64,000 nucleotides of DNA from Vitellaria paradoxa. Taxonomy: Eukaryota; Streptophyta; Magnoliopsida; Ericales; Sapotaceae. The translations under genes were made by a program, and so were the position numbers. The stretch spans positions 32,745,721 to 32,809,720 of the forward strand of contig CM034238.1 of NCBI GenBank assembly GCA_019916065.1. Direction: 5' to 3'. Below are positions 1-11,835 of the stretch, piece by piece. The notes under the pieces were generated by a model. It had not been told where the DNA came from, made no database searches, and saw only the letters and a list, made by a program, of their open reading frames with translations. Positions within the stretch are counted from its first letter, which is position 1. The number at the start of each line of letters is the position of its first letter.

Positions 1-2211
1 AGGACAGCGATTGAATAGAAATGAAAAATCAAATCATGAGAAGTGAATGAGTCAAGTCCTAGACAAAATATTTCCCCCTTTTTCATCCCTAACCTTTTAA
101 AGATTTTATTCCTCAATCTTTCTTGAATTCTCAGAAGTCCCTTTTGTAGTTTCTATCACTGCTAATTTAGCTTAGCCACGCAAAAGATAACTCTAAATCA
201 ACACCTTATTCCCACCAAGTGGCAGTTTGCAATATCAAATCATATAATGAATGTAGCTTTCAAACCGCACCATTTTCAAATAGACAATGCTATTGCAAGT
301 ACAAATTTGAAAGGGGAAACAACTAATGTTACTTCAATTCACAAAAGAGGTGCCAAAGAAATCGGTAGCATTTGACAAAGACCAAAGGAGTAGCGAGGAC
401 CTTGTAGCCTCTTCGAAGAAATTCTAGTGAGCTTTCTTCTTCCTCCTGGAGGCCCAAGACCCCCAACAATTCTTCCTTAGTCTACAGAATGCACAAACAT
501 TTGTCTAACTTCAAAGGTAAAGCAATTAGAGAATGCAAATGGAGTTGCACTCTCCGCTAAGTTGCACTCTCGGCTACACAAGCATATGAACCATTTGCTT
601 GTTTCAGCATCTCCTGCCAAGGCCCTGCCAAAAAGAAAAAAAACCCAAATAGGGCAAACAAGCATGTAATTCCATGCCCATCCCACATCCCAGAATCTAT
701 GATTGCTATGTATCTATGTTCATGGAAACAAACTGAATTTCTTGGAGAAGGAAAAACCAAATCTAGGAGCTAATAGGAACTAATGCACTGATAACAAAAA
801 TAATATATCATGTTACTAAATGGTAGTTAAGATTTCACTTCGAACAGGAGTTTAGCCTATTTTTAGCTTATAAAGCATCAAAATTCATCTAGATCATTTG
901 TTTATAATATGTGCAAGTATTCCACAATAAATAAAACATCACTATTATAGGGCAAATAACAATTTTCACCTTTACACTGAATCCCATATCTGTCTTTTTG
1001 CAAAACAGTACGAACTGAACTAATAATTTATTAGATACTTTTTATGAGTATCAACTATGATAAATAAATTGCTCCCAATTGTTCAATCATTTGGAAATGA
1101 GTCTCATTCTTTGATCATTCAATTGTAACACTTAAACACTTACACTTTTTAATTTTTTGCATTGAACCTTTTGCGAACTTCTCTTTTATGTTTCATCCAT
1201 TGCATAGTTAGGTGACTAGTTTTTAATGTATGAAACCTAACAGAAGTTCAGAGAAGCTTTACTTTATCCAAAAAAAAAAAAAAAGAAGGATGAAACCTTG
1301 AAGTGGAATTTGTTGTAAAATACCAAGGTATAAAATGTAATTTACCATTTAAGAATTATAATTTAAAACTTGCATTCACTTTGACCATGAATGCATTATT
1401 TGCAGTCTAAGAATTTTTGTTACATTGTGAATCCAATTCGGATTTGCAATATGGATGCTATGCTGTCAAATGCTACAAAAGGAGAAAAAGAAACTAATTC
1501 ATCCGCATAAAACATTTGAACATGGCATATCATTGAAAAATTTGTTATTGGAAAAAGGTTCGGGTAATTCACCAACTTTAGATGCCAAATTTACAAAAAT
1601 AACTTGTAAGCATAGATCACCAATTCCACTTATCCATCTTCTTTTCTATACCAAGGTAAGAATCCAGATGTATAGTACATTTATCATTCTATGCATAGGC
1701 ACATGAGTGAAACTAAAGCTCTGCATCACACTAGAATGGCAGTGCACATTTCTCCAATTTAATGATTCCAGTAGAAATTTAAGGGTAAAATTTTGTACGT
1801 CAAAGACCTATAGAACATCAAATAATGATGTCTGAACAACTTCCCCCGCCCAACACCATAAAAAAAAAGAAGGAATCATCACAACATCCAAAGTTATATA
1901 TATTCATTAGAAGATGTAAGAACTGAATCAACATTTCTTATGAAAATAGGAATTAAGAATTATAGATAAAAGAAGGAAAAAAGTAGAAGTTTACACAAAT
2001 GATAGAAAATCCTCTCTTTATTTTTTCTCTCTGTACCATTGTTACATTAAGTTAATGGAAGTAGAAGATTTCAAATCCATTTTCAGACTGACGCATAAGA
2101 ATTAACATAATTTTCTAATCACAAAGAAATTACATTAAGAAAGCTCCACTCTAATAAACCCTCATAATAAAATCTATCTGATGGTCCAAACCATAAAAAT
2201 ATGTTTCTCAC
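1..2211. other. AT-rich noncoding stretch
   Basis: I see no convincing gene. All open frames are short and lack recognisable domains. On the minus strand, about 370-480, a pyrimidine-rich tract ends in TGTAG before a purine-rich open stretch that could be a last exon of a gene lying further right, but three frames are about equally open and none is recognised. Homopolymer A runs occur near 1270-1283 and 1860-1868. Confidence 0.4.
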
Positions 2212-2295
2212 CAGGGTATTGGTGGAACAGAGCTCCACTATAGTTCACAACAGAAGGTGCCACTGCAATTGTCCTCAACAAAAAATCATTCAGAA
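2212..2295 (-). other. Candidate internal exon of an unidentified host gene
   Basis: The minus strand shows an acceptor-like CCCAG, 84 nt with one open frame, then a GTGAGAAAC donor. The peptide contains the stretch AVAPSVVNYSGALFHQY, which has normal protein composition and unlike the AT-driven peptides around it is not low in complexity. I do not recognise the family. No neighbouring exon could be joined with confidence, so it may be an orphan exon of a decayed gene or chance. The call rests on splice-like borders plus composition only. Confidence 0.3.
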
Positions 2296-2607
2296 CTGGG
2301 ATGAAAAGGGCCATCAAAACCAACAAAACAGAACAGAATGCAAATAATCAATACCATTGAGTACTCTCTTGTTTGAATATCGAACACTGGGGTGAATAGT
2401 GAAAGAAACCGATGATGTAAATATTTAGTTGGAAATCCTAGAAGACCCAAGTTAGAACTACACATTTTGTACTTCAATTATCAAAGAAAATTAACTTAAT
2501 GAGAATAAAATTATCTATCAGAAGTTCACAATGCTTTAAGCATACCGCAATGTGTCAAGATTACAAATGAATTTGCATGGGCTAAAATTCTAAAGAAACA
2601 TCTAATT

Positions 2608-3905
2608 TCCTAAAATACAGTGAATACAAGGGAATAGAAGGTTCTCGAGTAAGTAGGACTAAGGAAGTATATATGCATTGCATATTTAGTAAAGTTACAA
2701 ATGAGGGCATAGTCAAAATTGAGGACCAAAAAGTGCCAAAGAGTGATAATATTCGACGTATAGGATAATTTATTTAAGCAAATGAAAGGAATCGAGTAGG
2801 TTGTTGTCAAAAAGATTAATTTAGGTGGTTGAAAAGGATAAATGTGATCCATACTTTATGTGACACGAGAATACTTATCAAGTTAAAGGAAAATTTTATT
2901 GAATTGTGATAAGATTTACAATGCATATCATCATCAAGAAACAACACTCTCATAAGATGAAAATACGGTAGTGATGACACAAAGGTAGATAAGTGGTAAT
3001 ATAAGGAAAAATATGATAAAAAATGATTATATTTAAAAGAAAATTGAGGATGCATTGATAGAAGAGAAACTGAGAGGATGGCATTTAACATGGTTGGTCA
3101 TGTCGAAGGTAGACTTAGAAATACACCTTTTGAATAAGTTGTTATCAATAAGATTTGATTTGGGTGGGTGGTCGAAACGGAGAATTGTGACCGCTTTTTA
3201 TGTGATGCTAGAATACCTATCAACTTAAAAGGAAAACTTCTGTTAAATAGTTATAAGACCTACAATGCTCTATTGCCATTAAGAAACAAACTCCTATAAG
3301 ATGAATATGGCGGAAGTGAGAATGCTAAGATAGATATGTGGTAATAGAAGGAAAAATAGGATAAAAAACAATTATATTTAAAATTAAGTTAAGGTGGTTC
3401 TGATAGAAGACAAGCTGAGAGAATGCCATTTAAGATGGTTTGGTCAGGTTGAAGGTAAACTAAGAAATACACTAGTAATAAAAAGTGAATGGATAAAATT
3501 AGAAGGGATAAAGATTAGACATTAGATTGTATGGACTCAAATTGTGAATAAACACTTAATTTCTTATAAGTTAGTGAATAGAAGAGTAGGAGGTTTTCAA
3601 GTAAATAGGACTAAGATAGTATGCATATATTGCAAATTTAGCAAAGTTAAACTATGACAAAGGCATAGTCAAAATTAAGGATCAAAACGTGCCAAAGAGT
3701 GATAATTTTTTATATATTGAATCATTTATTCATGCAAATAAGGCAATTGAATACGTTGTTATCAATGGGATTTGATTTGGGTGGTTCAAATGAAGAAGTG
3801 TGATCAGTATTTTAGGTGACACAAAAACACCTATCAAGTTAAAGGGAAAATATCGTTGAATAGTGATAAGACTTACAATGCACTATTGTTTTCAATATAA
3901 TGTAA
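2608..3905 (+). repeat. Degenerate tandem block containing RTE-LINE reverse transcriptase remnants
   Basis: Two sequence types alternate. Type X (about 2620-2790 and 3565-3745) and type Y (about 2800-3120, 3125-3490 and 3746-3900) recur in direct orientation with clear but diverged identity, giving an X-Y-Y-X-Y order. The Y units, read on the plus strand around 3055-3115 and 3308-3475, keep a degraded version of the plant RTE LINE C-terminal RT signature (EVRMLR, RKNRIKN, LRWFGQVEG). A separate minus-strand RTE copy near 16.2 kb has the same motif in better condition. The block therefore looks like an old RTE fragment that was duplicated locally. No frame stays open. Confidence 0.6.
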
Positions 3906-5365
3906 TTATATATAATATAATATACAATATTATAAAATCAAAATAGTGTGCTTGATTTTTAAATCTAGTTGAATTTTTAACATTACTTATTTGAATGTCT
4001 AGGAGCCAAAAATAGACAAACCAGCCCAACATAGACTAATTCGAAAATCAATCCAACCAATCCAATATTTTTTATCCAGTTCAATTCGATTCACTTTCAA
4101 GTTGAAATCAGTTCGATTTTTGTGCAAATTTTAGGAATTAAAAAAAATTAATTCGATTTGAAGTTAAGTATAAACTTGAATTGAACTAAATCAATTCATA
4201 CACATCCTTATTATGCAAATATTTTCGCCAAATATGACAGTAGAAAAACGTTAAAAGGCTTGTTAATCTTGAAGAGGCAATTAAAGCAAATTACATTATA
4301 TATGCTTTGATATTCAATATGGTTATTGAGAGTTCATTTTAGGCCGTAGTTCATAAGAAAATAAGGAAATCTCTTATTTTCTTTTTCTTCTGTGTTTTAA
4401 ATTGTAGGTACAAGCAGAAAAAAAAGAAAAAAAATTATTTGTTGATTAAAATCTTTGATATGCTAACACTTAATAGCATCGAAAGTGCAATTCAATTACA
4501 AGGCTAACGATTTGCACAGTTTTGTTGGGTTGTGATCCTTCCTGCTGAGGCATTAATAAATAATGGCACAACCATCAAAAGGAAAATTATACATTCTAAA
4601 GTGGTTCCAAACTGACTCATCCACCACTAATCATTCCATCAATTAAGGTAGCGTTTCGAAATAAATAATTGGTAATTTCACTAATTTTTTAATTTTCTTT
4701 TAAGAATTATTAAATTTATCCTCTTAAATTTTAAACTTCTTTTAAATCTTAAAAATAGAAATATCAAATTAACAAAAGACTAAAAAATTAATTTTTTCTT
4801 CCCAAATATGAAAAAAAATTAATTTTTTAGCAGCTGACTCTTCCCAAACTCAACCGTTGTTCAAATATAACATGGCAAAAAAGTAGCTCAGTCTCAACTA
4901 ACTCCATCAGTAACTTTTTTCTCAACCCATTCACTTTATGGATTCATGTTTGTTTGCACCCATAAATCTTGATAATGGATGTAGTCGGATCCGACAGATC
5001 TGATCAACTGGACGTAATTCTAAATTCGTTTTACTCGATTATTGTTCGAGCCCAATTATTTGACGATTAACAATTTTGAATATACGCATACTTCTATTCG
5101 GTAGGTAAGACCTAAGGACGAATCTAAAATTTTCTAATCAGTGAAAGTAAAATTATTTTTTTAAAGTAAATATATAAGAGAAAAGTAAAAAATATAATAT
5201 CAACAAAATATGAAAAAAAATAAAATTTATTAGAAAAATAGTAAAATTAATATAATTTTAATATAATTTTTCAAATTAGTAAATCTTGTTTGAGTCTGCT
5301 AATAATATAATTCTTTTTTGGTAATCTGACATACTCATCGATTTATTGCAGTGTTTAATGAATTG
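3906..5365. other. AT-rich noncoding stretch
   Basis: Nothing coding is seen. The sequence is dominated by A/T homopolymers and simple AT words, with no recognisable LTR, TIR or domain. Confidence 0.4.
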
Positions 5366-5482
5366 CGTAGCCGTACACTACCCTTCACGTACACTCCACT
5401 TGAGTTAGGAATCGAACTCGTGTGGTTTTTACGATGATCATACTTTCGAGCCATTTGAACTAACCACAGGGGCTAATAATAT
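5366..5482 (-). mobile_element. tRNA-derived SINE-like element
   Basis: On the minus strand a tRNA-like head begins near 5475 with a TGGTTAGTTCAAATGG stretch resembling an RNA polymerase III A box. About 35 nt downstream AGTTCGATTCC differs from the consensus B box GGTTCGANTCC at one position. The order and spacing fit a tRNA-derived SINE, followed by a non-tRNA body toward lower coordinates. The cloverleaf is not preserved, so a functional tRNA gene is unlikely. Exact ends and a target duplication could not be fixed. Confidence 0.5.
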
Positions 5483-6987
5483 AATTTGATAATATAATTT
5501 TATACCATCAAATATAATATACTTTATATAGGATTGTAAATTTTATAATACATAAATATTGACCAGTGAGATATTCGAATATTCTTGAGCCCAAGTATGG
5601 ACAGGAGGATTATCGAGTCCATGCATCTAGAGCTTGGCCCGATTCTATAATTTCTGTAACGGTTACAGATACAAATCCACTCCTACGCTACCCAATAAAA
5701 ATCCATTTTACAAGCATATTTGTACCTTTTTTTCTTGGTTTGTCTAAATCAAAATATATTCTTCTTTTTTATTTTTTTATTTTTTCTGTACTTCCAAAAG
5801 AAAAATGTTTTTTTACTAGAGATGTTTAAGTGGATAAACTTGAGAATCAAAACTCAAGCTTAGTTTTTCTAAACTCGATCAAATAATTAATAAGATATTG
5901 CTAAACCTGGACTGAGCAAATCTCCACCTAGTCCCACCATTCTTTAGCACATTCTTTTTTTTATTAAAAGCTTTCAAAAAACTGGCTTTAAAAAGAAATA
6001 AAAGGTCATTCTACCTACTAGAAGGTACATAAAGTTTTACTCAAAAAAAAAAAAAAAAAAAATCACTTGAATGATGTGGAAATGACAATTGATTAATCTA
6101 GATTTTCACGACTCTTGCATTTTTTTTTAAAAGAAAACAATAATCACACAAAAATAACAATAATATTAATTAGGGGTGTGTACAAAATTTGTAGCAATCT
6201 AACTACTCTGAATATAGTATATTAGATATTTAGTTTAGTTATAAGTTTCAAAAGTGTTAATTCAATTTATTCTGATTCTTTAATTCAATTTATTTTGATC
6301 GACAAATCAAATTAAATTAATCTAATTTTTAATTTAACTTTTTACATGAACTCTATATTTTTATTAATTATGAATTCAAATTGGATCGGACTAATAAAAT
6401 TTAATTGCTTTGGTTCTATGTAAAGATTAATATGATTCTAGATTTAACATAAATTCGAATCTAATCAATTCGTGCACACATTTAATTATCAACATACATT
6501 AATGAATTGTTATTTATTTTTTCCCAAGTGGTTGACTTGCATGCTCCAACCGCGTTATTGTGTTTTTCATGACTTTTTTGATTGTATGTTATTATTCATT
6601 TTAAAAGGTTCTGTCATATTACCAAAAAAAAAAAAAAAAAGTATTATTAGTAAGATTAATACACGAGAATAGTGGGTCAATTAATTTAAAATACTTAACT
6701 TTTTAAGGTAAAATGTGATTATAAAATTATCTGTGATTAAAAAATTATCATGGTGACATCACTTTAAAGTTAAAAGTTCTTTGTACAAATTTAATTTTTC
6801 TATTTTAAATTGATGCGCCCATAAATACAAGTTACAAAATTTTTCTAATTTTTTAATTTTAAAATTTTCTGATTGGGTAGGTTTTGATGGGGGCTATTCA
6901 TTCCTTTTATATGTCGGAGTCAGAAACATGAATTTTCATGCATTGGGAGAAGCTAAGCAGCTTTCTTCTTCTTTTACTTCGCAAGAA
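5483..6987. other. AT-rich noncoding stretch
   Basis: No gene is seen. An A run lies at about 6042-6061 and another at 6624-6640. The peptide starting at 5566 has no domain. The sequence just before 6988 is in frame with the carboxylesterase-like fragment but is not itself recognisable. Confidence 0.4.
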
Positions 6988-7194
6988 ATGGATTCAACCC
7001 TAGTTGATGAGGTACTTCATGAATTTCCTCCCCTTTTTGGCGTTTACAAAGACCTTCGGCTCCATATATCCACAAATGTCACAATAGTCGCACCCTCCGA
7101 TGATCCTGGCGCCGTTGTTCCATCTAAAAAGTCGTTGACTCGGCTTTCTCTTCCTTATACCACACTGGCCTCAATTCTTTCGTCCCCGAAGTGA
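6988..7194 (+). pseudogene. N-terminal fragment of a plant carboxylesterase (CXE/GID1-like)
   Basis: The peptide from the ATG at 6988 starts MDST and continues EVLHEFPPLFGVYKD, then PSDDP and a VPSKK stretch. This order matches the N terminus of plant carboxylesterases of the alpha/beta-hydrolase CXE family, which typically start MDS..., have HEFPPFxRVYKDGR, then PPSxDPxTGVxSKDV. Family members are roughly 310-340 residues. Here only about 68 residues remain before a stop, and the HGGG oxyanion motif and the Ser-Asp-His triad are absent. The middle of the fragment (residues 22-35) is scrambled relative to the family. It is best read as a truncated pseudogene. No promoter or continuing exon was found downstream. 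Confidence 0.5.
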
Positions 7195-7479
7195 ATTTTG
7201 TGAACTTTTATCTGTCTGACCGCTAATTAGCCCCAAAGCACCCCATTTGGGGTTGCCAGGTTGATTGGTGGAGTTTATCCAGAATGTTAATCTTTACTAG
7301 GGGTATTATGGTCATTTTAATATTATAATTATTTAATTTTAAATAAGAAAAAAATAAAGTTAATTTTATCATGATTTAGTATTTTATTTCATAATAAATC
7401 CTTAGGGTAAAAATTAAGAAAATACAATTATGATTTAATTACAAAAGCGAAGCATATATTTCTCTGAATTTTAATTTTA

Positions 7480-9600
7480 ATGGTTCCTACTCAGAGGATT
7501 GTTAATTGGACACTAATAATTCAGTTAGAGTAGCACGTGTCATGTTTGCTCTTATGAGAGTAATTAGTTTCAAATTACTTATGTAAAGATATTAAAACAA
7601 ACATGTGGCTGCATGTTGAAGAATGTATACACTGAATATGACCTACCCAAGAATACCTAAATGAAGTTTTAAACACTTATCAATATGTAATTCTTACTTA
7701 CAGTTATATAAGTGATCCTTAGTCCTAAGACATTATAGGTATCTCATGTGAAAAATATTATATTTTGATGGTGCAATATGTTTATGCTTCATTCATGAGA
7801 TATAAGTAGCAATTATTAGGTATGGTAAGATACATATAGAGATATGCAAATGTGCAATATAGGATTTGTCACTCTACGACTCCCTGCAAAGAGAGAGAAT
7901 ACTCTACGTGTTATTCTATGACTTGACTCAAAAAGAAACTCCTTGGACAGGGTCTAGATAAAAATAAGAAATGAGTTTATATATTTCACTTATCAGAGTT
8001 AATATTTTAGACTGACACATATAATTGAGCTGCGGGTTAACAATTATTTCATATCATATGTAACTTAATTGGAGTGTTGTATAATGAAATGATTAAATTG
8101 CATAGAACTATTAGTAAAAATGTTCACAACCTAATTCATACTATTTGGGTTAATCATTATATGCTGTTAGGTGTCACTCATAAGTGGTAGAAGCTTAGAG
8201 AATAATTATTAATAATTTAATTAATTATTCTTGAAAATATGTAATATGCTGATAAAGATCTAAAACAATCAAACAATAATAGAAGGGAAAACCTCAAACA
8301 AAAACTTTTACAAAAATCAAACGTTGATTACAAACTCAACCACTCAATAGATCGACTCGACGACTTTATTCTCCGTTGACATTTGCTCAACTCCTTAATT
8401 CACCAACTACTTTAGCAAAAGCCCTTCGGCTCCTTGAAGGCACAACACCGAATCCTCGGTGACCTCACATGCTGAATCCTCAGCTCTTCAAAGATTCGAA
8501 CTCCTTCGAATCAAGCAGATGGAAGAATGCTTGGCTAAGTAATTGAGAGAACTATTTCTAACTTTTCTGGCTCACGAACTTAATGTATATTCTCTCTGTA
8601 TGTAACCCTGAAGTTGTCCAATAAAATATATCTTCATAGAATAAGGTTAACTCTGGTCAATTGGCTGAAAAACAATACCTCGCGGGAAGGGTGCAACCAC
8701 GGGCTTCCCGTGGCCTTCCAGTGGCTTTCTCACGACTCAGAGTCAGCTTCTCGCATGGCTTATTCTTCAATTTCAGCTCTCGGGATTTTCCCGCGCCAAA
8801 CCGCAGCCTTCCTACGGGTTTCCTGCATAAATCAATTCGGGTACTAGTTTGACTTCTTTTAGGATTTCCAACCATTATGGAAACAGTTGTTCTGAGGCCT
8901 TTTAGAATTTTGTTCGACTTAGGACTCTAGTGTCTTAGCCTTCACTAAGTCTAAGGTACAACCAATTCTATTTGATCATGGATTGCCAATTTACAACATT
9001 TGGTCTTAACAATTCTCATTAAGAAGGTAAAATTAGAATGTGTTTTAATTTAAATTAATTAGAAATTAAGAGTGCTAATTGAAATATTAAATAAATTTTT
9101 TTATCCAATATTTAATTCCTACCACCAATTTAGTAGTGAACCTAATGGGTCACATATAAGCGGCAATGTGCAAATTGAAGAGATAAATGGATTTAATTAG
9201 CCATTAAGAGTTAATTGCATTAATCCTATTTGGAATAGGAATTAATTATCCAAACTCTAATCAGACTAGGGATCGATAGATGACTGGCACACACTCTATA
9301 TATATATATATATCTAATATGTAGTTGCATCTACCACTACAACAATTACATAAGAATCTCACTTTTATTTTTGTTTACAAGAGAGAAGTCTTGAGTTCTA
9401 GAGCTACGTTGTGTGGACACTGTTTGAAATCGTACAATTGTGCAGTTACTACGAATCAATTTCAACCACACAAAGTTTTTGAAAAGTACGCTCCAAGGGT
9501 AAGATTATTGTTCATCTCTTGTAGGGTGATTGATTTTGGAAAAGAATCGGGTTAAAAGAATTTTTTCTTTTATTATGCTATGTACCAATTCTTTTAGTAG
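7480..9600. other. Noncoding region resembling part of a large non-autonomous LTR element
   Basis: Outside the solo LTR at 8232-9011 this region has no coding potential. From memory, its composition and some phrases (a TATA-rich stretch at 9297-9313 followed by a leader-like segment to about 9560) resemble noncoding LTR or leader sequence of large plant retrotransposon derivatives. I found no paired LTR, PBS or PPT. A (TA)n tract lies near 9297-9313. Confidence 0.25.
8232..9011 (-). mobile_element. Solo LTR, probably of a copia (SIRE-like) element
   Basis: The segment reads TGAAAATATG at its left end and GGTCTTAACA at its right end on the plus strand, so it is bounded by TG...CA. It is flanked by a perfect 5-bp target duplication, ATTCT (8227-8231 and 9012-9016). 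Length is 780 bp. There is no coding sequence, PBS or PPT, which fits a solo LTR left by LTR-LTR recombination. The minus-strand start TGTTAAGACC resembles LTR starts of SIRE-type copia elements, which suggests but does not prove minus orientation. The GC-rich stretch at 8680-8830 with short inverted repeats is part of the LTR. Confidence 0.72.
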
Positions 9601-11090
9601 CATAAGAGCGATCTCTATGATTAATACAAAATATATTAATTATTGTTTTGACCTATTTAATGAGATTAAACAAAATTGATATGAAATTTTATAATTAATA
9701 TATAATATATAATTTATAATATTTATACTAATTTGGCCAGCATCACTATAAACAATGGTCTTTGATTCGATGACTTTAAAGATATATGTATATATATAAA
9801 TATATAATTTTGGTTCAGGCCGAAAAGATGGTACTTATATTGTCACTTAAAAAAAAAAAAAAAAAAATTGGCTCGAAGGAATCGCGAACTGGAATGAAAG
9901 AACAAGAATATTTGAAATGGTTCCATTAGTATTATTATTATTTTTTTTTCAAAGCCACGTATACTAAAAGCTTTAAGGAGTTGTTTAGTTATCTTGAAGT
10001 TTTAATTTTTATTTTATATTAATTAAAGTGATTCCAAGGTCTAACAAAATTAAGGAATTAGATTCCTTATTGGTATTTTCTTGTGAGACAAGAATAGTCT
10101 ATTGAGAATAGGAAACATATCAAATTAATTTTATAAAATCACTTTTAATAGTTGTAATTAGAATAATTATTTTATTTGGTTTCATTTAATTTACATGTTG
10201 ATTTGAAAGGATTATCAAAGAACGATTATGGGCTAAACCCAATAATTCAGTTACACGATTTGTTATTCAATGTTATTGAATGTAGAGTTATTTTGAGTTT
10301 TTCTATTATTCAAAGGTGTAATATTAAATATTAAATTTATTTTAGATTGTATTTTAATGGGGCTTGTGTGCCTCCCTCATCTTCTTTTAGGACATGTTTG
10401 TTTTGGGCGTGATAGAAAGTAAATTTTATTAAGGTAATTTTTGTCATCCATTACATTAGCTTATTACGTGGGAACATAATGGAAGGGAATGGAATGAAAT
10501 CTATTCTCACTTTAGCTTATTTTCATATTTGGCATAAAAAAATTAAGTTAGAATATTATTCCATAAGAATAACCATTCTCACATTAAGTGCGAAAAGGCA
10601 TTTTGCAATTTAAGTGATATAATAACTATGCTGTTGCAATTAAAATTTGATCCAAAAATTGATAAAAATAAAAATAAAAAACAACCAATCACTTTGTAAT
10701 TAAAAATTTTTGTTAATTACTCATTTGGGTTGTAAAATGACAATTTTATCCCTTGACCTCATTTTTGAGCTAGATCTGAACCTGAGTATAATAACTGTTT
10801 TACCCCTAGGTCTATTTTTTTTTAATTCATATTTTGGACTTCTGAAAGGCTAATAAAAATATTTTTTCATAATACTTAATAACTAAACAAATTTTGATCA
10901 GATCTAAACTTGAATTGAAAAATGACAATTTTACTTTTGGTTTTTTTTTTACCAAAATTTACATTTTAGGCTTCTCAAAAGGTTAAAAAATATTTATCTA
11001 TGTATTTTTAATAAACAATAAAATTTTATTTCAATCCGAACTCAAATTGTCCAAATTCATACTCTAAGCTACCCAAAAGGCTAAGAGCAA
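9601..11090. other. AT-rich noncoding stretch with short degenerate repeats
   Basis: There is no gene. Between about 10740 and 11060 related phrases recur two to three times (GATCTGAACCTGAGT / GATCTAAACTTGA, and TTTTGGACTTCTGAAAGGCT / TTTTAGGCTTCTCAAAAGG), suggesting an old tandem repeat of about 140 bp. No TIR pair could be established. Confidence 0.4.
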
Positions 11091-11358
11091 TATGCTAAGA
11101 AATAGGTTGTTTCTTTATTTATAGAAGGTGGTTTACAGGATCACAGAGGTATGATACAAGAGAGAAAGAGGGGGTTTTGGTTTTTCTCCGTTCTGCCTCA
11201 ACAAAGGTGAAGCCATCCCTTTAAATAAGAAAAGAAATAAAACTGTACGGACTCCATTATAACAATTTGGAATCCAGAATTATTACCACTTTCACTATGA
11301 CGTATTAATAATTACAACAGACAATACTCAATTGGGGGCGTGTGCTAGAGGGTTGCAA
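11091..11358 (-). promoter_or_regulatory. TATA-plus-poly(A) terminal region of the unidentified minus-strand element
   Basis: Immediately after the minus-strand ORF at 11359-11835, the minus strand has a TATA-like TATTTAAAGGG (11218-11228) followed about 100 nt later by AATAAA (11114-11119) within CTATAAATAAAG. A promoter followed closely by a poly(A) signal is the layout of an LTR U3-R junction or a pararetrovirus-type intergenic region. Only one copy is visible, so the ends of the element are not defined. Confidence 0.35.
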
Positions 11359-11835
11359 TTAGTCGGCCAATGTGGGTGATAGATTCCTGTAGATCTTTTG
11401 ACTTTGGGGCTTATATCCACCGAAAGGTGCTTTGGCGCCTTGTCCAGCTATCTTGTAGGCAACTGTGGAGTGGGTCCTTTTGAACGAGAATCCCGGCACA
11501 TGGACGGCCAACTTTGGGTGGTGGTATCCCAGGATCTCGTCAAATTTTATCTTTGCCCTTTTGTTTAAGCATCTCAATAGCAGCGTCTAAGATGTCCTGT
11601 GGGTGAGCTATGTTATCTTCTAGGTTCTGAGATTCGCCTGCTAAAATCGGATTTTCTGAGTGAGAAGAACAAGTATCTAGTGACATATTTTCACTGTGGA
11701 GATCGTCAAAAGTGTGACGAAACTCATTCTTGAGGTATTTAAGACATTTAACCATGATGTCTTGTTCTGAGTAGTTTGGGTACCTCTGCTGTAGGCTTTT
11801 ACGAAGCTGGGATAAATAGTTGGACTTAGATTCTG
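11359..11835 (-). pseudogene. Unidentified retroelement-like ORF, 3' part (downstream of the insertion)
   Basis: This minus-strand reading frame continues the ORF at 15032-15979 once the 3.2-kb composite insertion and one TSD copy are removed; the join is in frame across the GATTC site. The visible peptide includes QLRKSLQQRYPNYSEQDIM and later an acidic, serine-rich stretch. A frameshift near 11545 moves the open frame to one ending about 11360. I do not recognise the protein. Its position ahead of a TATA/poly(A) region suggests a structural (gag- or capsid-like) ORF of a retroelement or pararetrovirus-like relic, but no zinc knuckle, protease or RT is seen. Confidence 0.45.

Noticed and set aside
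370..480. Possible terminal exon on the minus strand at the window start
   Set aside because: An acceptor-like TGTAG is present but three frames are open for similar lengths and none gives a recognisable peptide.
5375..5480. A functional tRNA gene
   Set aside because: Box-like motifs are present but the acceptor and anticodon stems do not pair, so a SINE head fits better.
8614..8875. Three overlapping ORFs in the GC-richer part of 8.6-8.9 kb
   Set aside because: They lie inside the solo LTR, overlap on both strands and show no protein signature.
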